Assembly: GCA_964486455.1 (NCBI GenBank)
Contig: CAZAMP010000053.1
Location: 1-27,810, forward strand
Length of the DNA: 27,810 nucleotides
Source: CAZAMP01 sp964486455
GTDB taxonomy: Bacteria; Eisenbacteria; RBG-16-71-46; CAZAMP01
Direction of reading: 5' to 3'
This document shows, in pieces, positions 1 through 7,754 of this stretch (positions are counted from its first letter, which is position 1; each line of letters opens with the position of its first letter). Below the pieces are notes generated by a model that saw nothing but the letters and a program-made list of their open reading frames with translations, was not told the origin of the DNA and searched no databases. The translations under genes and the position numbers were made by a program.

Positions 1-1
1 C

Positions 2-706
2 GAGCAATGGGGATTCGTTGGTAACAACTATCTGTCCAGCGCTAAGCAGTGGCTCATCGATCAGGGCCATACGCTGGTTGCCACGAATGACGCCGATGCG
101 GCGTTTCTCGGTGGCGTGGACGCGTTCTTCACCGGTCTGCTGAACGGCGCCTACATGAGTCACGAACTGAATGCCTTCGAGGACTTCGTCAATGTCCAGG
201 GCGGCTTCCTGTTCATCCAGCAGGATTGGGGCCCGGGCAACGACTGGCATGCTCCCGCGCAGCAGATCCTCGATCGCTGGAATCTCGGCACCGACGGAAC
301 CTATGGCAACAGCAGCTTCACCACGGTCGGCTCCAGCAGCTGGGTCACCGATCCTCACGTCGTCACCAACTTCAGAGGCCAGACGCACGCGGTTGTCACC
401 TCCGGTGAGAGCCAGGCCGGCTACGAAAAGCTTGGGATTGATGGCCAGGGCCGTACGGTCCTCGGCGTCTTCGATGCCGGCGGCGGCCGCTCGAGCGATG
501 TCCTGATCTCGACGGACATCAACATGTGGGACGACGGTTATGGCTGGACCGATGCAGGCAACCGCAACCTGTGGGAGAACATCTGGCAGACCGCTGACGA
601 TGAGACCGGCGGCGACGACGAGGATCCGATCCCGGAGCCCGCGACGCTGCTTCTCCTCGGTGGTGGTCTGATCGGCATGGCGGCCAAGCGTTTTCGCAAG
701 GCCTAG
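2..706 (+). CDS. PEP-CTERM surface protein, GATase-like/DUF4350-like fold (5' truncated)
   Basis: The frame is open from base 2, so the gene begins before the window and about 234 C-terminal residues are visible; the GTG at 116 is internal. The C-terminus is a textbook PEP-CTERM signal: an acidic linker (GGDDEDPIPEP), the PEP triplet, a hydrophobic stretch (ATLLLLGGGLIGMAA) and a basic end (KRFRKA). In known systems this part is recognised by an exosortase and the protein is released or anchored at the cell surface. The body contains 'LISTDINMW..' followed by 'GNRNLWENIW', which resembles the end of class I glutamine-amidotransferase-like or DUF4350 domains, where an alpha/beta fold is followed by a list of 'gN..l..N' residues. 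I see no Cys in the visible part, so glutaminase activity is not indicated. The sorting signal is clear; the fold assignment is tentative. Confidence 0.8.
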   Translation, partial: EQWGFVGNNYLSSAKQWLIDQGHTLVATNDADAAFLGGVDAFFTGLLNGAYMSHELNAFEDFVNVQGGFLFIQQDWGPGNDWHAPAQQILDRWNLGTDGTYGNSSFTTVGSSSWVTDPHVVTNFRGQTHAVVTSGESQAGYEKLGIDGQGRTVLGVFDAGGGRSSDVLISTDINMWDDGYGWTDAGNRNLWENIWQTADDETGGDDEDPIPEPATLLLLGGGLIGMAAKRFRKA

Positions 707-737
707 CTAGACTGCAAACCTACCGTTCGTAATTCTT

Positions 738-794
738 GCGGCGGCGAAGGAAAGGGTAGTTGACACCCGACACCTTCTCCGCCGCGTTCTTTTT
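738..794 (+). terminator. Rho-independent terminator after the PEP-CTERM gene
   Basis: The outer arms 738-744 (GCGGCGG) and 779-785 (CCGCCGC) pair perfectly. After a one-base mismatch, 746-750 (GAAGG) pairs with 773-777 (CCTTC), and a short inner GGGT/ACCC stem (754-757 with 765-768) caps it. A T-rich tail (GTTCTTTTT) follows at 786-794. Confidence 0.75.
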
Positions 795-923
795 GCCGCG
801 AGAGACATCCGCCTGGGCGACACGACCGGACCCTCGCTCCACGTCACACGACTCACCTACGCCGACAACAAAACAAATGGATCACCTTAGCCAAACATCA
901 TGAACTCAACCAGATGCGGCATC

Positions 924-953
924 TTGACCTCCCCGTCGGTTCCTCTCTAGACT
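924..953 (+). promoter_or_regulatory. Candidate promoter for the ferredoxin gene
   Basis: TTGACC at 924-929 (5 of 6 to the -35 consensus) and TAGACT at 948-953 (4 of 6 to the -10 consensus) are 18 bases apart. It lies about 100 bases before the ferredoxin start. A similar TTGACG-18-TAGGAT pair precedes moaA. Confidence 0.4.
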
Positions 954-1057
954 ACCCGCCTCGGCGTACTCCGTCCGCGATACGTCGACTCGACTACCGG
1001 CCGGGTGAGCCCAACAACACGTGCGTCGCTCGCGCGGCGCAAGCGGAGAACGAGCAC

Positions 1058-1363
1058 ATGACCTACGTCGTAACGGAAAACTGTGACCGGTGCCGGTTCA
1101 CGGACTGTGTCACGGTCTGCCCGGTGGATTGCTTTCACGGCGACAAGACGATGCTCTACATCGATCCGGACGAGTGCATCGACTGCGGTGCGTGCGTTCC
1201 GGAGTGCCCCGTGCAGGCTATTTTCGATGAACCGGATGTTCCGGAGGATCAGCAGAAGTGGATCGCCATCAACGCGGAGAAGGCACCGGATCTGCCGGTC
1301 GTGTCGGAGAAGGAGGATCCGTATCCGGGCGCGGAAGAGCGTAGGAAAGAGCTTGGACTCTAG
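1058..1363 (+). CDS. fdxA: 7Fe ferredoxin ([3Fe-4S][4Fe-4S], FdxA type)
   Basis: A 101-residue soluble electron carrier. The N-terminal half has Cys9, Cys12, Cys17, Cys21 and Cys25, with the x2-x4-x3 spacing of Azotobacter-type ferredoxin I. The second cluster motif is Cys40-x2-Cys43-x2-Cys46-x3-Cys50-Pro. The tail 'VPEDQQKWIAINAE..' is also characteristic of this family, whose members are about 105-110 residues. The ATG at 1058 is chosen because GGAG (1045-1048) lies nine bases upstream and the sequence starts exactly where the family does (MTYVVTENC). It stands alone between a candidate promoter and a strong terminator. It is next to a gene set encoding an Fe-S pyrimidine reductase, but PreT/PreA normally use NADH, so a functional link is only a possibility. 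Confidence 0.93.
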   Translation: MTYVVTENCDRCRFTDCVTVCPVDCFHGDKTMLYIDPDECIDCGACVPECPVQAIFDEPDVPEDQQKWIAINAEKAPDLPVVSEKEDPYPGAEERRKELGL

Positions 1364-1386
1364 CTCGCCCACGATGTGCTGACGGC

Positions 1387-1422
1387 GCGAGAGGACCGCC
1401 TTTGCGGTTCTCTCGCTTTTTT
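1387..1422 (+). terminator. Rho-independent terminator after the ferredoxin
   Basis: A 13-bp stem with no unpaired base (1387-1399 with 1404-1416, one G-T pair), a four-base loop and six T (1417-1422). It ends the ferredoxin transcript before the permease start at 1470. Confidence 0.92.
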
Positions 1423-1469
1423 CGTCGCACCCGCACGCAACGACAACTGTCGAATGAACGGAGGAGCGA

Positions 1470-2855
1470 ATGAGCCGCCGACTCATCTACGGGATCGACG
1501 ACATCCCTCCCGTGAAAGAGACCATCCTCCTGGGCTTCCAACACTACCTCACGATGTTCGGATCCACCGTGGCGATCCCCCTGATTCTCTCCGAGCCGCT
1601 CGGCATGGCTGGAGATCCCGTCGCGATCGGCATGTTGATCGGCACGATGTTCTTCGTGAGCGGCATCACCACACTGCTTCAGACCACGTGGGGCAACCGA
1701 CTGCCGCTCGTCCAGGGCGGAACGTTCTCCTTTCTCGCGCCAACGATCGCGATCTGCGGCATGGCGGCGCTTGCCGACTCCGGCTGGCAGGTGCGTCTTC
1801 AACACGTGCAGGGAGCGGTGATCATCGGTTCAGTATTCGAGATGCTCATCGGCTACTCCGGCCTCGTCGGAAAGCTCTTGAGGTTTGTCGGACCGATCAC
1901 AATCGCCCCGACGATCGCTCTGATCGGGCTCGCGCTTTTCAAGATCGGCGCGCCCGTGGCCGGGACGCACTGGGGCATCGGCGGGCTCACGATTCTCCTG
2001 ATCATTCTCTTCAGCCAGTACATGCGGCGAACGCACCGGGCGTTCGAGCTCTTTCCGATCATGCTGGGAATCCTGACGGCGTGGGGGGTGACCGCGCTTC
2101 TCACGCTCCTCGACGTCTTTCCCGCCGGGCACCCGGCGCACGTCTCGACCGACACCGTTGCGGCCGCCCCGTGGTTTCGGATACCCCGACCCTTCCAGTG
2201 GGGATGGCCGGTCTTCGGCGCGGCGGCCACGATCGGCATGTTCGCGGGCTACATCGCGTCGATGGTTGAGTCGGTCGGCGACTACTACGCTTGCGCACGT
2301 CTCGCCGGCGCACCGATCCCAAAGGCAAAGACGATCAATCGTGGGATCGGGATGGAAGGTGTGGGCTGCTTCATCGCGGGGATTTTCGGTACGGGAAACG
2401 GCACGACGTCCTATAGCGAGAACATCGGGGCGATCGGTCTCACCCGCGTCGGAAGCCGGCGGGTCGTCCAGACCGGTGCCGCAATCATGATCGTGCTCGC
2501 GAGCTTCGGCAAGTTCGGCGCGCTCTTCACCACGATCCCTCAACCGATCGTCGGGGGAATGTACTGCGCGATGTTCGGCATGATCGCGTCGGTGGGTCTA
2601 TCGAACCTTCAGTTCGTGGATCTGAACTCCGCGCGGAATCTCTTCATCCTCGGGTTCGCCTTCTTCATGGGGCTCTCGGTACCGGAGTACTTCAACGCCA
2701 ATCCGCTGAGCTTCGACCCATCCTGGCTCGCCGACGTCCTCAATACGCTCGGGCGAACGGGCATGGCGGTGGGTGCCTTCTGCGCGCTTGTGCTCGACAA
2801 CACGATAGCGGGGACGGACGAAGAGCGCGGGATGACCGCGTGGGGTGGGCAGTGA
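1470..2855 (+). CDS. NCS2/SLC23-type nucleobase permease
   Basis: A polytopic inner-membrane transporter of 461 residues, predicted to import uracil, thymine or another nucleobase with a cation. NCS2 signatures are present: 'LVQGGTFSF' in the TM3 region, an acidic TM8 motif (MVESVGDYYACA) and the TM10 motif (NGTTSYSENIGAIGLTRVG). The glutamate in SENIG matches the substrate-binding acidic residue of nucleobase carriers such as UraA; vertebrate ascorbate carriers have proline there. The segment 'GMYCAMFGMIASVGLSNLQFVDLNS' and the following 'RNLFILGF' look more like eukaryotic SLC23 proteins than E. coli UraA. The start is set by GGAGG just before 1470. The gene faces the reductive pyrimidine operon and is the likely uptake step. 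Purine (xanthine) transport cannot be excluded from sequence alone. Confidence 0.88.
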   Translation: MSRRLIYGIDDIPPVKETILLGFQHYLTMFGSTVAIPLILSEPLGMAGDPVAIGMLIGTMFFVSGITTLLQTTWGNRLPLVQGGTFSFLAPTIAICGMAALADSGWQVRLQHVQGAVIIGSVFEMLIGYSGLVGKLLRFVGPITIAPTIALIGLALFKIGAPVAGTHWGIGGLTILLIILFSQYMRRTHRAFELFPIMLGILTAWGVTALLTLLDVFPAGHPAHVSTDTVAAAPWFRIPRPFQWGWPVFGAAATIGMFAGYIASMVESVGDYYACARLAGAPIPKAKTINRGIGMEGVGCFIAGIFGTGNGTTSYSENIGAIGLTRVGSRRVVQTGAAIMIVLASFGKFGALFTTIPQPIVGGMYCAMFGMIASVGLSNLQFVDLNSARNLFILGFAFFMGLSVPEYFNANPLSFDPSWLADVLNTLGRTGMAVGAFCALVLDNTIAGTDEERGMTAWGGQ

Positions 2856-2881
2856 GGGTCATAGGGCGATGTCGAACGGTA

Positions 2882-3619
2882 TCAGTCCTGGGAATCCGCC
2901 TCGATAGTCCCCGTCAGCTCCACCGCAGCCTCGAGGGGCGAGGTATCGATTGCGGGCCTGAACTCCGTCGCCGGCAGAAACTCGAAGTCGACATGCCACG
3001 TGCCGAGCCCTTGGGCGAGCATCTTGAGCGTGCGAGCCGCCGATGCCTGCGCTTCCGCCGTCGCTTTTTCCACTAACGCGCCCGCGAAGCGGCTCGCCTC
3101 TTGCCGCGTTTCCTGGATGAGCTTGTTCTTGGCTTCCACGCTGAAACCGCCGGTAAAGAAGCGGCCGAGGAGGTCCGGCATGAGCCACGGCAATAGCTCG
3201 GTCTTGCCCTCGCTGTGGATCCGCATGTCACGAATCAGAACATCGTGCTTGCAGGGCGGCATGACCATTCTGTAGTTCGTCGCACCCGAACGCTCGACGC
3301 GAAACACCGGATCATTGAGGTCGTAGCGAAAGTCCACGTCGAACTCGATGATGAGCGTGATCTGCTTCTCAGAGAGTAGCCACGTGAGGTACTTCTTGCC
3401 GAACTCACCCAGCCAGTGGTCGCTTGCGGTAATGACTTCCTTGGTCATGATTCGGAAGACGCTCAGCTCCCCCACGGCGCGCATGCTCGTGATGAAGCTC
3501 TCGATGCTCGGTCCCGACACGGAGGATTTCGATCGTGAGCGTTTCCGGAGTCGGAAGAGCAGCGTGATGATAATGACGCCAGCAACTCCGACGACCAGTC
3601 CGACTAGGAATCCGTCCAT
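2882..3619 (-). CDS. Single-pass membrane protein, DUF4230-like
   Basis: A 245-residue protein with one N-terminal membrane segment (about residues 3-22, GFLVGLVVGVAGVIIITLLF) followed by a basic stop-transfer stretch (RLRKRSRSKS). The rest resembles DUF4230: 'GELSVFRIMTKEVITASDH', then a beta-rich part with alternating hydrophobics (ITLIIEFDVDFRYDLND.., NYRMVMPPCKHDVLIRDMRI) and a long amphipathic helix rich in Ala, Glu and Lys. The family has no known biochemical function. The start has an AGAGGGG site upstream. It lies 134 bases behind preA on the same strand, so it may be read from the pyrimidine operon, and converges with the permease gene 26 bases away. A role in pyrimidine use is not indicated by its sequence. 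Confidence 0.7.
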   Translation of the reverse strand: MDGFLVGLVVGVAGVIIITLLFRLRKRSRSKSSVSGPSIESFITSMRAVGELSVFRIMTKEVITASDHWLGEFGKKYLTWLLSEKQITLIIEFDVDFRYDLNDPVFRVERSGATNYRMVMPPCKHDVLIRDMRIHSEGKTELLPWLMPDLLGRFFTGGFSVEAKNKLIQETRQEASRFAGALVEKATAEAQASAARTLKMLAQGLGTWHVDFEFLPATEFRPAIDTSPLEAAVELTGTIEADSQD

Positions 3620-3753
3620 GTTCCCCTCTTCATTCCGAGTTCGGTTTGATCCTCAGCGCGGCGGACGGTCCGTCTCCAAGGCGACTTGCGTCTGCGCGAG
3701 GGAGCGAAGCGACCGCGGAGCCGGGAGACGGAGCGTGCGCCGCGCGACGCGCT

Positions 3754-5103
3754 CTACAGATCGGAAAGACCACCCGGAACATGATCGCGTCCTTCCGCGA
3801 CACGCTTGTTCCAGGTGTCAACCTCATCCGCGCGTCGTTTCTCCACCATCGTGATGCAGCCCTCGACGGGGCACACGAGCTCACAGAGGTTGCAGCCGAC
3901 GCAATCGGTTTCATCGACCCACGGGATACGGTAAGGCGAGTCTTCCGGGGCCTCCGCTGCCTTCTTGGCGGCGATCGCCGCCATCGGCGCCTCGTGGCCG
4001 GTCGGCGCGAGAGTGCCCGGCAGATGAATGCACTGGTGCGCGCCATCCTGACAGGCAACATAGCAGACACCACAGCCGATGCAGATCTCCGGATCGATTT
4101 TCGCCACGACATGATAGTTCAGATCCAGCTCGCCCCATTCCTTGAATGCCGGGACCGCGCGACCGATGAGATCGTTGACGCGCGTCATCTTCTTCTCATC
4201 GAGGTAGTCCTCGAGCCCCTCGGCGAGGTCTTCGATGATCCGAAAGCCGTGGTGCATCACGGCGGTGCAGACCTGAATGCTGCCGGCCCCGAGCGCGATG
4301 AACTCGGCCGCGTCCCGCCACGTCGACACACCGCCGATCCCGCTGATCGGGATCGTGAACTCCGGGCTCCGCGCCAGCTCCGCCACCATCCGAAGCGCGA
4401 TCGGCTTCACCGCGGGCCCGCAGTAGCCGCCATGGCTCGAGGCGCCGCCGACTCGTGGCAGCGGCACGAGTCGGTCCAGATCGACGCCGATGATGCTCTG
4501 CACAGTGTTGATGAGACTCACCGCGTGCGCGCCGGCCTTGCACGCGGCGATTCCCGGCTCGAGGATGCTGCCGACGTTTGGTGTCAGCTTCGCGATCACG
4601 GGAACGGTCGCCGCCTCCGTGGCCCAGTGAATGAGCTCGGCCATGACCTTGGGTTCTTGGCCCACGGCGGACCCCATCCCGCGTTCGCACATGCCGTGCG
4701 GACACCCGAAATTCAGCTCCAGCCCATCGCAGCCGGTGTCTTCGGAGCGCCGGATCGCGTCGTGCCATTCCTCTTTCGTGTCGAACATCAACGAGACGAC
4801 GACGGCGTGCTTCGGGAAGCGGCGCTTCACCTCTGCGATCTCGCGAAAGTTGTCCGCGAGCGTGCGATCGGTGATGAGCTCGATGTTATTGAGCCCCATC
4901 ATCCGCTGCGACGAGTAGTCCACGGCGGCCAACCGGCTCGAGACATTCACGATCGGATTGCCGAGGGTCTTCCAGACGGCCCCACCCCACCCGGCGTCAA
5001 AGGCGCGGATGACCTGATCGCCCGAGTTCGAAGGGGGACCGGATGCGAGCCAGAACGGATTCGGGCTCTTGATACCGGCGAAGTCGATGGATAGATCAGC
5101 CAT
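3754..5103 (-). CDS. preA: NAD-dependent dihydropyrimidine dehydrogenase, subunit PreA
   Basis: The catalytic flavin subunit that reduces uracil and thymine to the 5,6-dihydro forms; 449 residues, cytosolic. Residues 1-310 form a dihydroorotate-dehydrogenase-like FMN barrel with family motifs (NPFWLASGP, LELNFGCPHGM, AKLTPNVG, SLINTV, ISGIGGVSTWRDAAEF, GAGSIQVCTAVM). Two [4Fe-4S] motifs follow: Cys341/344/347/351 and Cys401/404/407/411. The linker between the clusters (352-400) carries an Ala-rich insert that makes it longer than in E. coli PreA. The segment RGMG-S-A-V-G-Q has Val147 where mammalian enzyme has its active-site Cys (RGMGLACGQ); from memory bacterial PreA proteins also lack that Cys. 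ATG 5103 is preferred over the frame's earlier ATG at 5142 because GGAGGAG stands seven bases upstream. It overlaps preT by eight bases, as expected for a PreT-PreA complex. Confidence 0.94.
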   Translation of the reverse strand: MADLSIDFAGIKSPNPFWLASGPPSNSGDQVIRAFDAGWGGAVWKTLGNPIVNVSSRLAAVDYSSQRMMGLNNIELITDRTLADNFREIAEVKRRFPKHAVVVSLMFDTKEEWHDAIRRSEDTGCDGLELNFGCPHGMCERGMGSAVGQEPKVMAELIHWATEAATVPVIAKLTPNVGSILEPGIAACKAGAHAVSLINTVQSIIGVDLDRLVPLPRVGGASSHGGYCGPAVKPIALRMVAELARSPEFTIPISGIGGVSTWRDAAEFIALGAGSIQVCTAVMHHGFRIIEDLAEGLEDYLDEKKMTRVNDLIGRAVPAFKEWGELDLNYHVVAKIDPEICIGCGVCYVACQDGAHQCIHLPGTLAPTGHEAPMAAIAAKKAAEAPEDSPYRIPWVDETDCVGCNLCELVCPVEGCITMVEKRRADEVDTWNKRVAEGRDHVPGGLSDL

Positions 5104-6436
5104 CTTCTCTCCTCCCGGCCGGCGCCTCCCGCAAGAGGTCATCCATGGAACGCGCCGCGACCTGACCGTCGTGCACGGCGTTCACGACCTCCTTGCCGCC
5201 GTTGACCGCATCGCCCCCGGCGAAGATGCGCGGGTTGCCCGTTGCGCCGGTGTCGGGATCAATCGCAATACAGCCCGACTCGTCACACTCGACGCTCGGA
5301 AACATCTCGACCAGCTCGCGGAGCTTGGTCTGTCCGATGGCGACGACCATGAGATCGGCCTTCTCGATCCCGAAGTCTCGATCCGTTGGGCGGCCGTTCT
5401 CGGACTCAACGAGTCGGATACCGGCAAGGGTCCCGGCGTCACGAAACACCTCGGCCACCGCCGTCTCCGTGACGACGACCACGCCTTCCTGACGTGCTTG
5501 GGCGAGCTCATGCGCGTAGGCTTTCATCTTCTCGGCGGGCCGTCGATAGAGCAACGTCACGCGTCCCACGCCCAACCCTGCGAGCTCGCGCGCAACGTCG
5601 ACCGCCGTGTTTCCGCCACCCACCACAAAGGCGCGATCGATACCCTCCACCGAGAACGTCGGGGTAAGCTTGAGCCGGCGGATCCACTCGATGGCCCCAT
5701 AGACGCCCGGGCCCTCTTCACCGGGGACACCGAGACACGAGTCCGGCCCCAGACCCGGTCCCAGAAACAGTGCGTCGTGTCTCTCGAGAAGCTCGTCGAC
5801 GGAAACGTCCTTTCCCAGCTCCACGCCCGTTTGGAACTCGACGCCGAGCGACTTGATGAATCGAATCTCCTCCAGCGCATCATCGGCCTGGAGCTTGTAC
5901 GGCGCGATTCCCGTGGTGTTGAGCCCGCCCGGCAGGTCGTCCCGCTCATAGATCACGGCAGTGTGCCCGAACCGAGCAAGCGTTCCGGCGCACGCCAACG
6001 ACGCCGGTCCCGCCCCCACCAATCCGACCGTACGGCCGCTTCGTTTGGCCTTCGGAAGAAGCCCACGCGCGCCCCCATGCTCCATCGCGTAGCGCTGGAG
6101 TCGCCCGATGGTGATCGGCGGGCGCTGCCAGCCGACGTAGACACAGGCCCCTTCGCAAAGCACTTCGACGGGACACACCCGGGCGCAACTCAATCCGAGA
6201 AGATTGGATTTTAGGATCGTGCGCGCCGAGCCTCGGAGGTTTCCCGTCGCGATCTTATGAATGAACGTGGGAATGTCGATCGTCGTGGGGCACGCCGGGA
6301 TGCACGGTGCGTCATGGCAGTACAGGCAACGCCCCGCCTCTGCCGTTGCCTCCCACGTCGAGTAGATCGGTTTTCGGTCCTGCAGCTGAGTTTCGAGCCG
6401 AGCGCTCGAAATAGACCATCGTGCTCCCGACGACAC
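5096..6436 (-). CDS. preT: NAD-dependent dihydropyrimidine dehydrogenase, subunit PreT
   Basis: The NADH-oxidising partner of PreA, 446 residues, equivalent to the N-terminal part of mammalian DPD and related to GltD. It has an N-terminal cysteine-rich domain (Cys37/40/45/49, then Cys84/88/94/98), an FAD dinucleotide motif (GAGPAS, 141-146), a second NAD(P)H-binding motif (GGGNTA, 273-278), and a C-terminal FAD motif (IFAGGDAVNGG). Electrons would pass NADH > FAD > Fe-S > PreA. The start is GTG at 6436, one base after the aminotransferase stop; GGAGGG inside the end of that gene is correctly spaced. The gene order and overlap indicate translational coupling with preA. Confidence 0.93.
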   Translation of the reverse strand: MSSGARWSISSARLETQLQDRKPIYSTWEATAEAGRCLYCHDAPCIPACPTTIDIPTFIHKIATGNLRGSARTILKSNLLGLSCARVCPVEVLCEGACVYVGWQRPPITIGRLQRYAMEHGGARGLLPKAKRSGRTVGLVGAGPASLACAGTLARFGHTAVIYERDDLPGGLNTTGIAPYKLQADDALEEIRFIKSLGVEFQTGVELGKDVSVDELLERHDALFLGPGLGPDSCLGVPGEEGPGVYGAIEWIRRLKLTPTFSVEGIDRAFVVGGGNTAVDVARELAGLGVGRVTLLYRRPAEKMKAYAHELAQARQEGVVVVTETAVAEVFRDAGTLAGIRLVESENGRPTDRDFGIEKADLMVVAIGQTKLRELVEMFPSVECDESGCIAIDPDTGATGNPRIFAGGDAVNGGKEVVNAVHDGQVAARSMDDLLREAPAGRREDG

Positions 6437-6437
6437 G

Positions 6438-7754
6438 TCAACCCTCCATCGCGGCGAACGACTCGTTGAAGATCACGATCGCATCGTCGATCTCGCCCGC
6501 GCCGATCGTGAGTGGCGGTGAAATCCGGATCGAGTTGCCGAAGAGCCCTCCCTTGCCGATCAGAAGCCCGCGCTTCTTCGTTTCCTCGAATAGCTGGACT
6601 GTGGCCTTGGGGTTCGGCGTTCGATCACCACCGGCTTCATCGGCGACCAGCTCGATCGCCTGCATCAATCCCTTGCCGCGCACATCGCCGATCGGTCCCG
6701 GGAAGCGACGCTTGAGCTCTTCGAGTCCTTCTCGGAGCTTGGCGCCCATGCGCTCCGCGTTTCCTATGAGGTCCTCTTCTTCGATCACGCCGATCGTCGC
6801 GTTGGCCGCGGCGCACGAGATCGGGTTGCCGCCGAACGTGGAGATCGTGAGCTTCTGAAACGCTTCGGCGATCTCGTCCGTGGCGATCGTGGCCGCGATC
6901 GGCATGCCGTTCGCAATCCCCTTCGCCATCGTAATGATTTCCGGCTCCACACCCCAGTGCTCGATGCCGAACATCTTGCCGCCGAGACGCCCGAAACCGG
7001 TCTGAACCTCGTCGCAGATGAACACGCCGCCGTAGCGGCGCACGATCTCGACCGCGATCTCGAAGTACTCCGGCGGCGGCGTGATGAACCCGCCGACGCC
7101 CTGGATAGGCTCCGCCAGAAACGCGGCGACTTTGCCCGTCGTCGTCGTCTGAATCAGCTCCTCGATGTCCCGGGCGCACCTGATGTCGCAGGAAGGATGC
7201 GTCAGCCCGAACGGACACCGGTAGCAGTACGGAGAGACGGCGTGTTTGACGGCGGCGACCTGCGAGGGGATCGCCCGCCACGGCGCGTGTCCGGTGAGCG
7301 CCTGAGAGAGCATGCCGCGACCCGAATACCCGTGCCGGAGCGCGATCAGCTCCATCGCGCCCGTGTAGATCTGCGCGAGAACCACGGCCGTATCATCCGC
7401 CTCAGACCCGGACGCCGTGAAGATGCTCTTCTTCAGTCGCCCCGGCGTGATCGCTGCGAGACGCTCGGCCAGCTCCACCGTCGGAACCGTGGGGTACAGA
7501 CTCGATACGTGACCGAGTCGATCCACCTGGGCCTTGATCGCATCGGTGACACGGGGGTCGCAGTGACCGATGGAGACCGTGAGGATCCCGCCGAAGAAGT
7601 CCAGATACCGATTCCCTTCGGCATCACGAACGTAGAGTCCTTCACCCTGGTCGAGAACGACGGGTTCCGCGTAGTAGTTGGCCACCGCCGGGAGGAGGTA
7701 GTCGCGATGCTTCGCCCTCGCGTCCGCCGATACGTCACCCCGTGTTTTCGTCAT
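6438..7754 (-). CDS. Class III PLP aminotransferase, beta-alanine / 3-aminoisobutyrate type
   Basis: A 438-residue AGXT2-like enzyme predicted to transaminate the end products of reductive pyrimidine breakdown, beta-alanine and 3-aminoisobutyrate, to malonate semialdehyde and methylmalonate semialdehyde. PLP features: 'ASGSEADDTA' (residues 114-123), the aspartate motif ICDEVQTGFGR (Asp248) and the Schiff-base lysine in 'TMAKGIANG' (Lys278). A four-Cys cluster (Cys177, Cys180, Cys189, Cys193) in 'YCYRCPFGLTHPSC' followed by DIRC may bind metal; I recall it as typical of this subfamily. The start overlaps the dihydropyrimidinase stop by four bases (ATGA). The amino acceptor (pyruvate, glyoxylate or 2-oxoglutarate) cannot be told from sequence; context carries the substrate assignment. 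Confidence 0.88.
   Translation of the reverse strand: MTKTRGDVSADARAKHRDYLLPAVANYYAEPVVLDQGEGLYVRDAEGNRYLDFFGGILTVSIGHCDPRVTDAIKAQVDRLGHVSSLYPTVPTVELAERLAAITPGRLKKSIFTASGSEADDTAVVLAQIYTGAMELIALRHGYSGRGMLSQALTGHAPWRAIPSQVAAVKHAVSPYCYRCPFGLTHPSCDIRCARDIEELIQTTTTGKVAAFLAEPIQGVGGFITPPPEYFEIAVEIVRRYGGVFICDEVQTGFGRLGGKMFGIEHWGVEPEIITMAKGIANGMPIAATIATDEIAEAFQKLTISTFGGNPISCAAANATIGVIEEEDLIGNAERMGAKLREGLEELKRRFPGPIGDVRGKGLMQAIELVADEAGGDRTPNPKATVQLFEETKKRGLLIGKGGLFGNSIRISPPLTIGAGEIDDAIVIFNESFAAMEG

Larger units (their letters stand above)
707..1057. other. Intergenic region between the PEP-CTERM gene and the ferredoxin
   Basis: This 351-base gap holds a long terminator hairpin (738-794) and a candidate sigma-70 promoter (924-953). 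An open frame runs into the ferredoxin from 914, but its translation before 1058 is Arg/Pro-rich with no family features, so I treat it as non-coding leader. I see nothing else in 795-923. Confidence 0.5.

Noticed and set aside
760..788. TTGACA at 760-765 as a -35 box
   Set aside because: It is inside the terminator hairpin loop and no acceptable -10 is found 16-18 bases downstream.
914..1057. N-terminal extension of the ferredoxin
   Set aside because: The family begins at the MTYVVTENC sequence, a GGAG site precedes ATG 1058, and the extra part is low-complexity.
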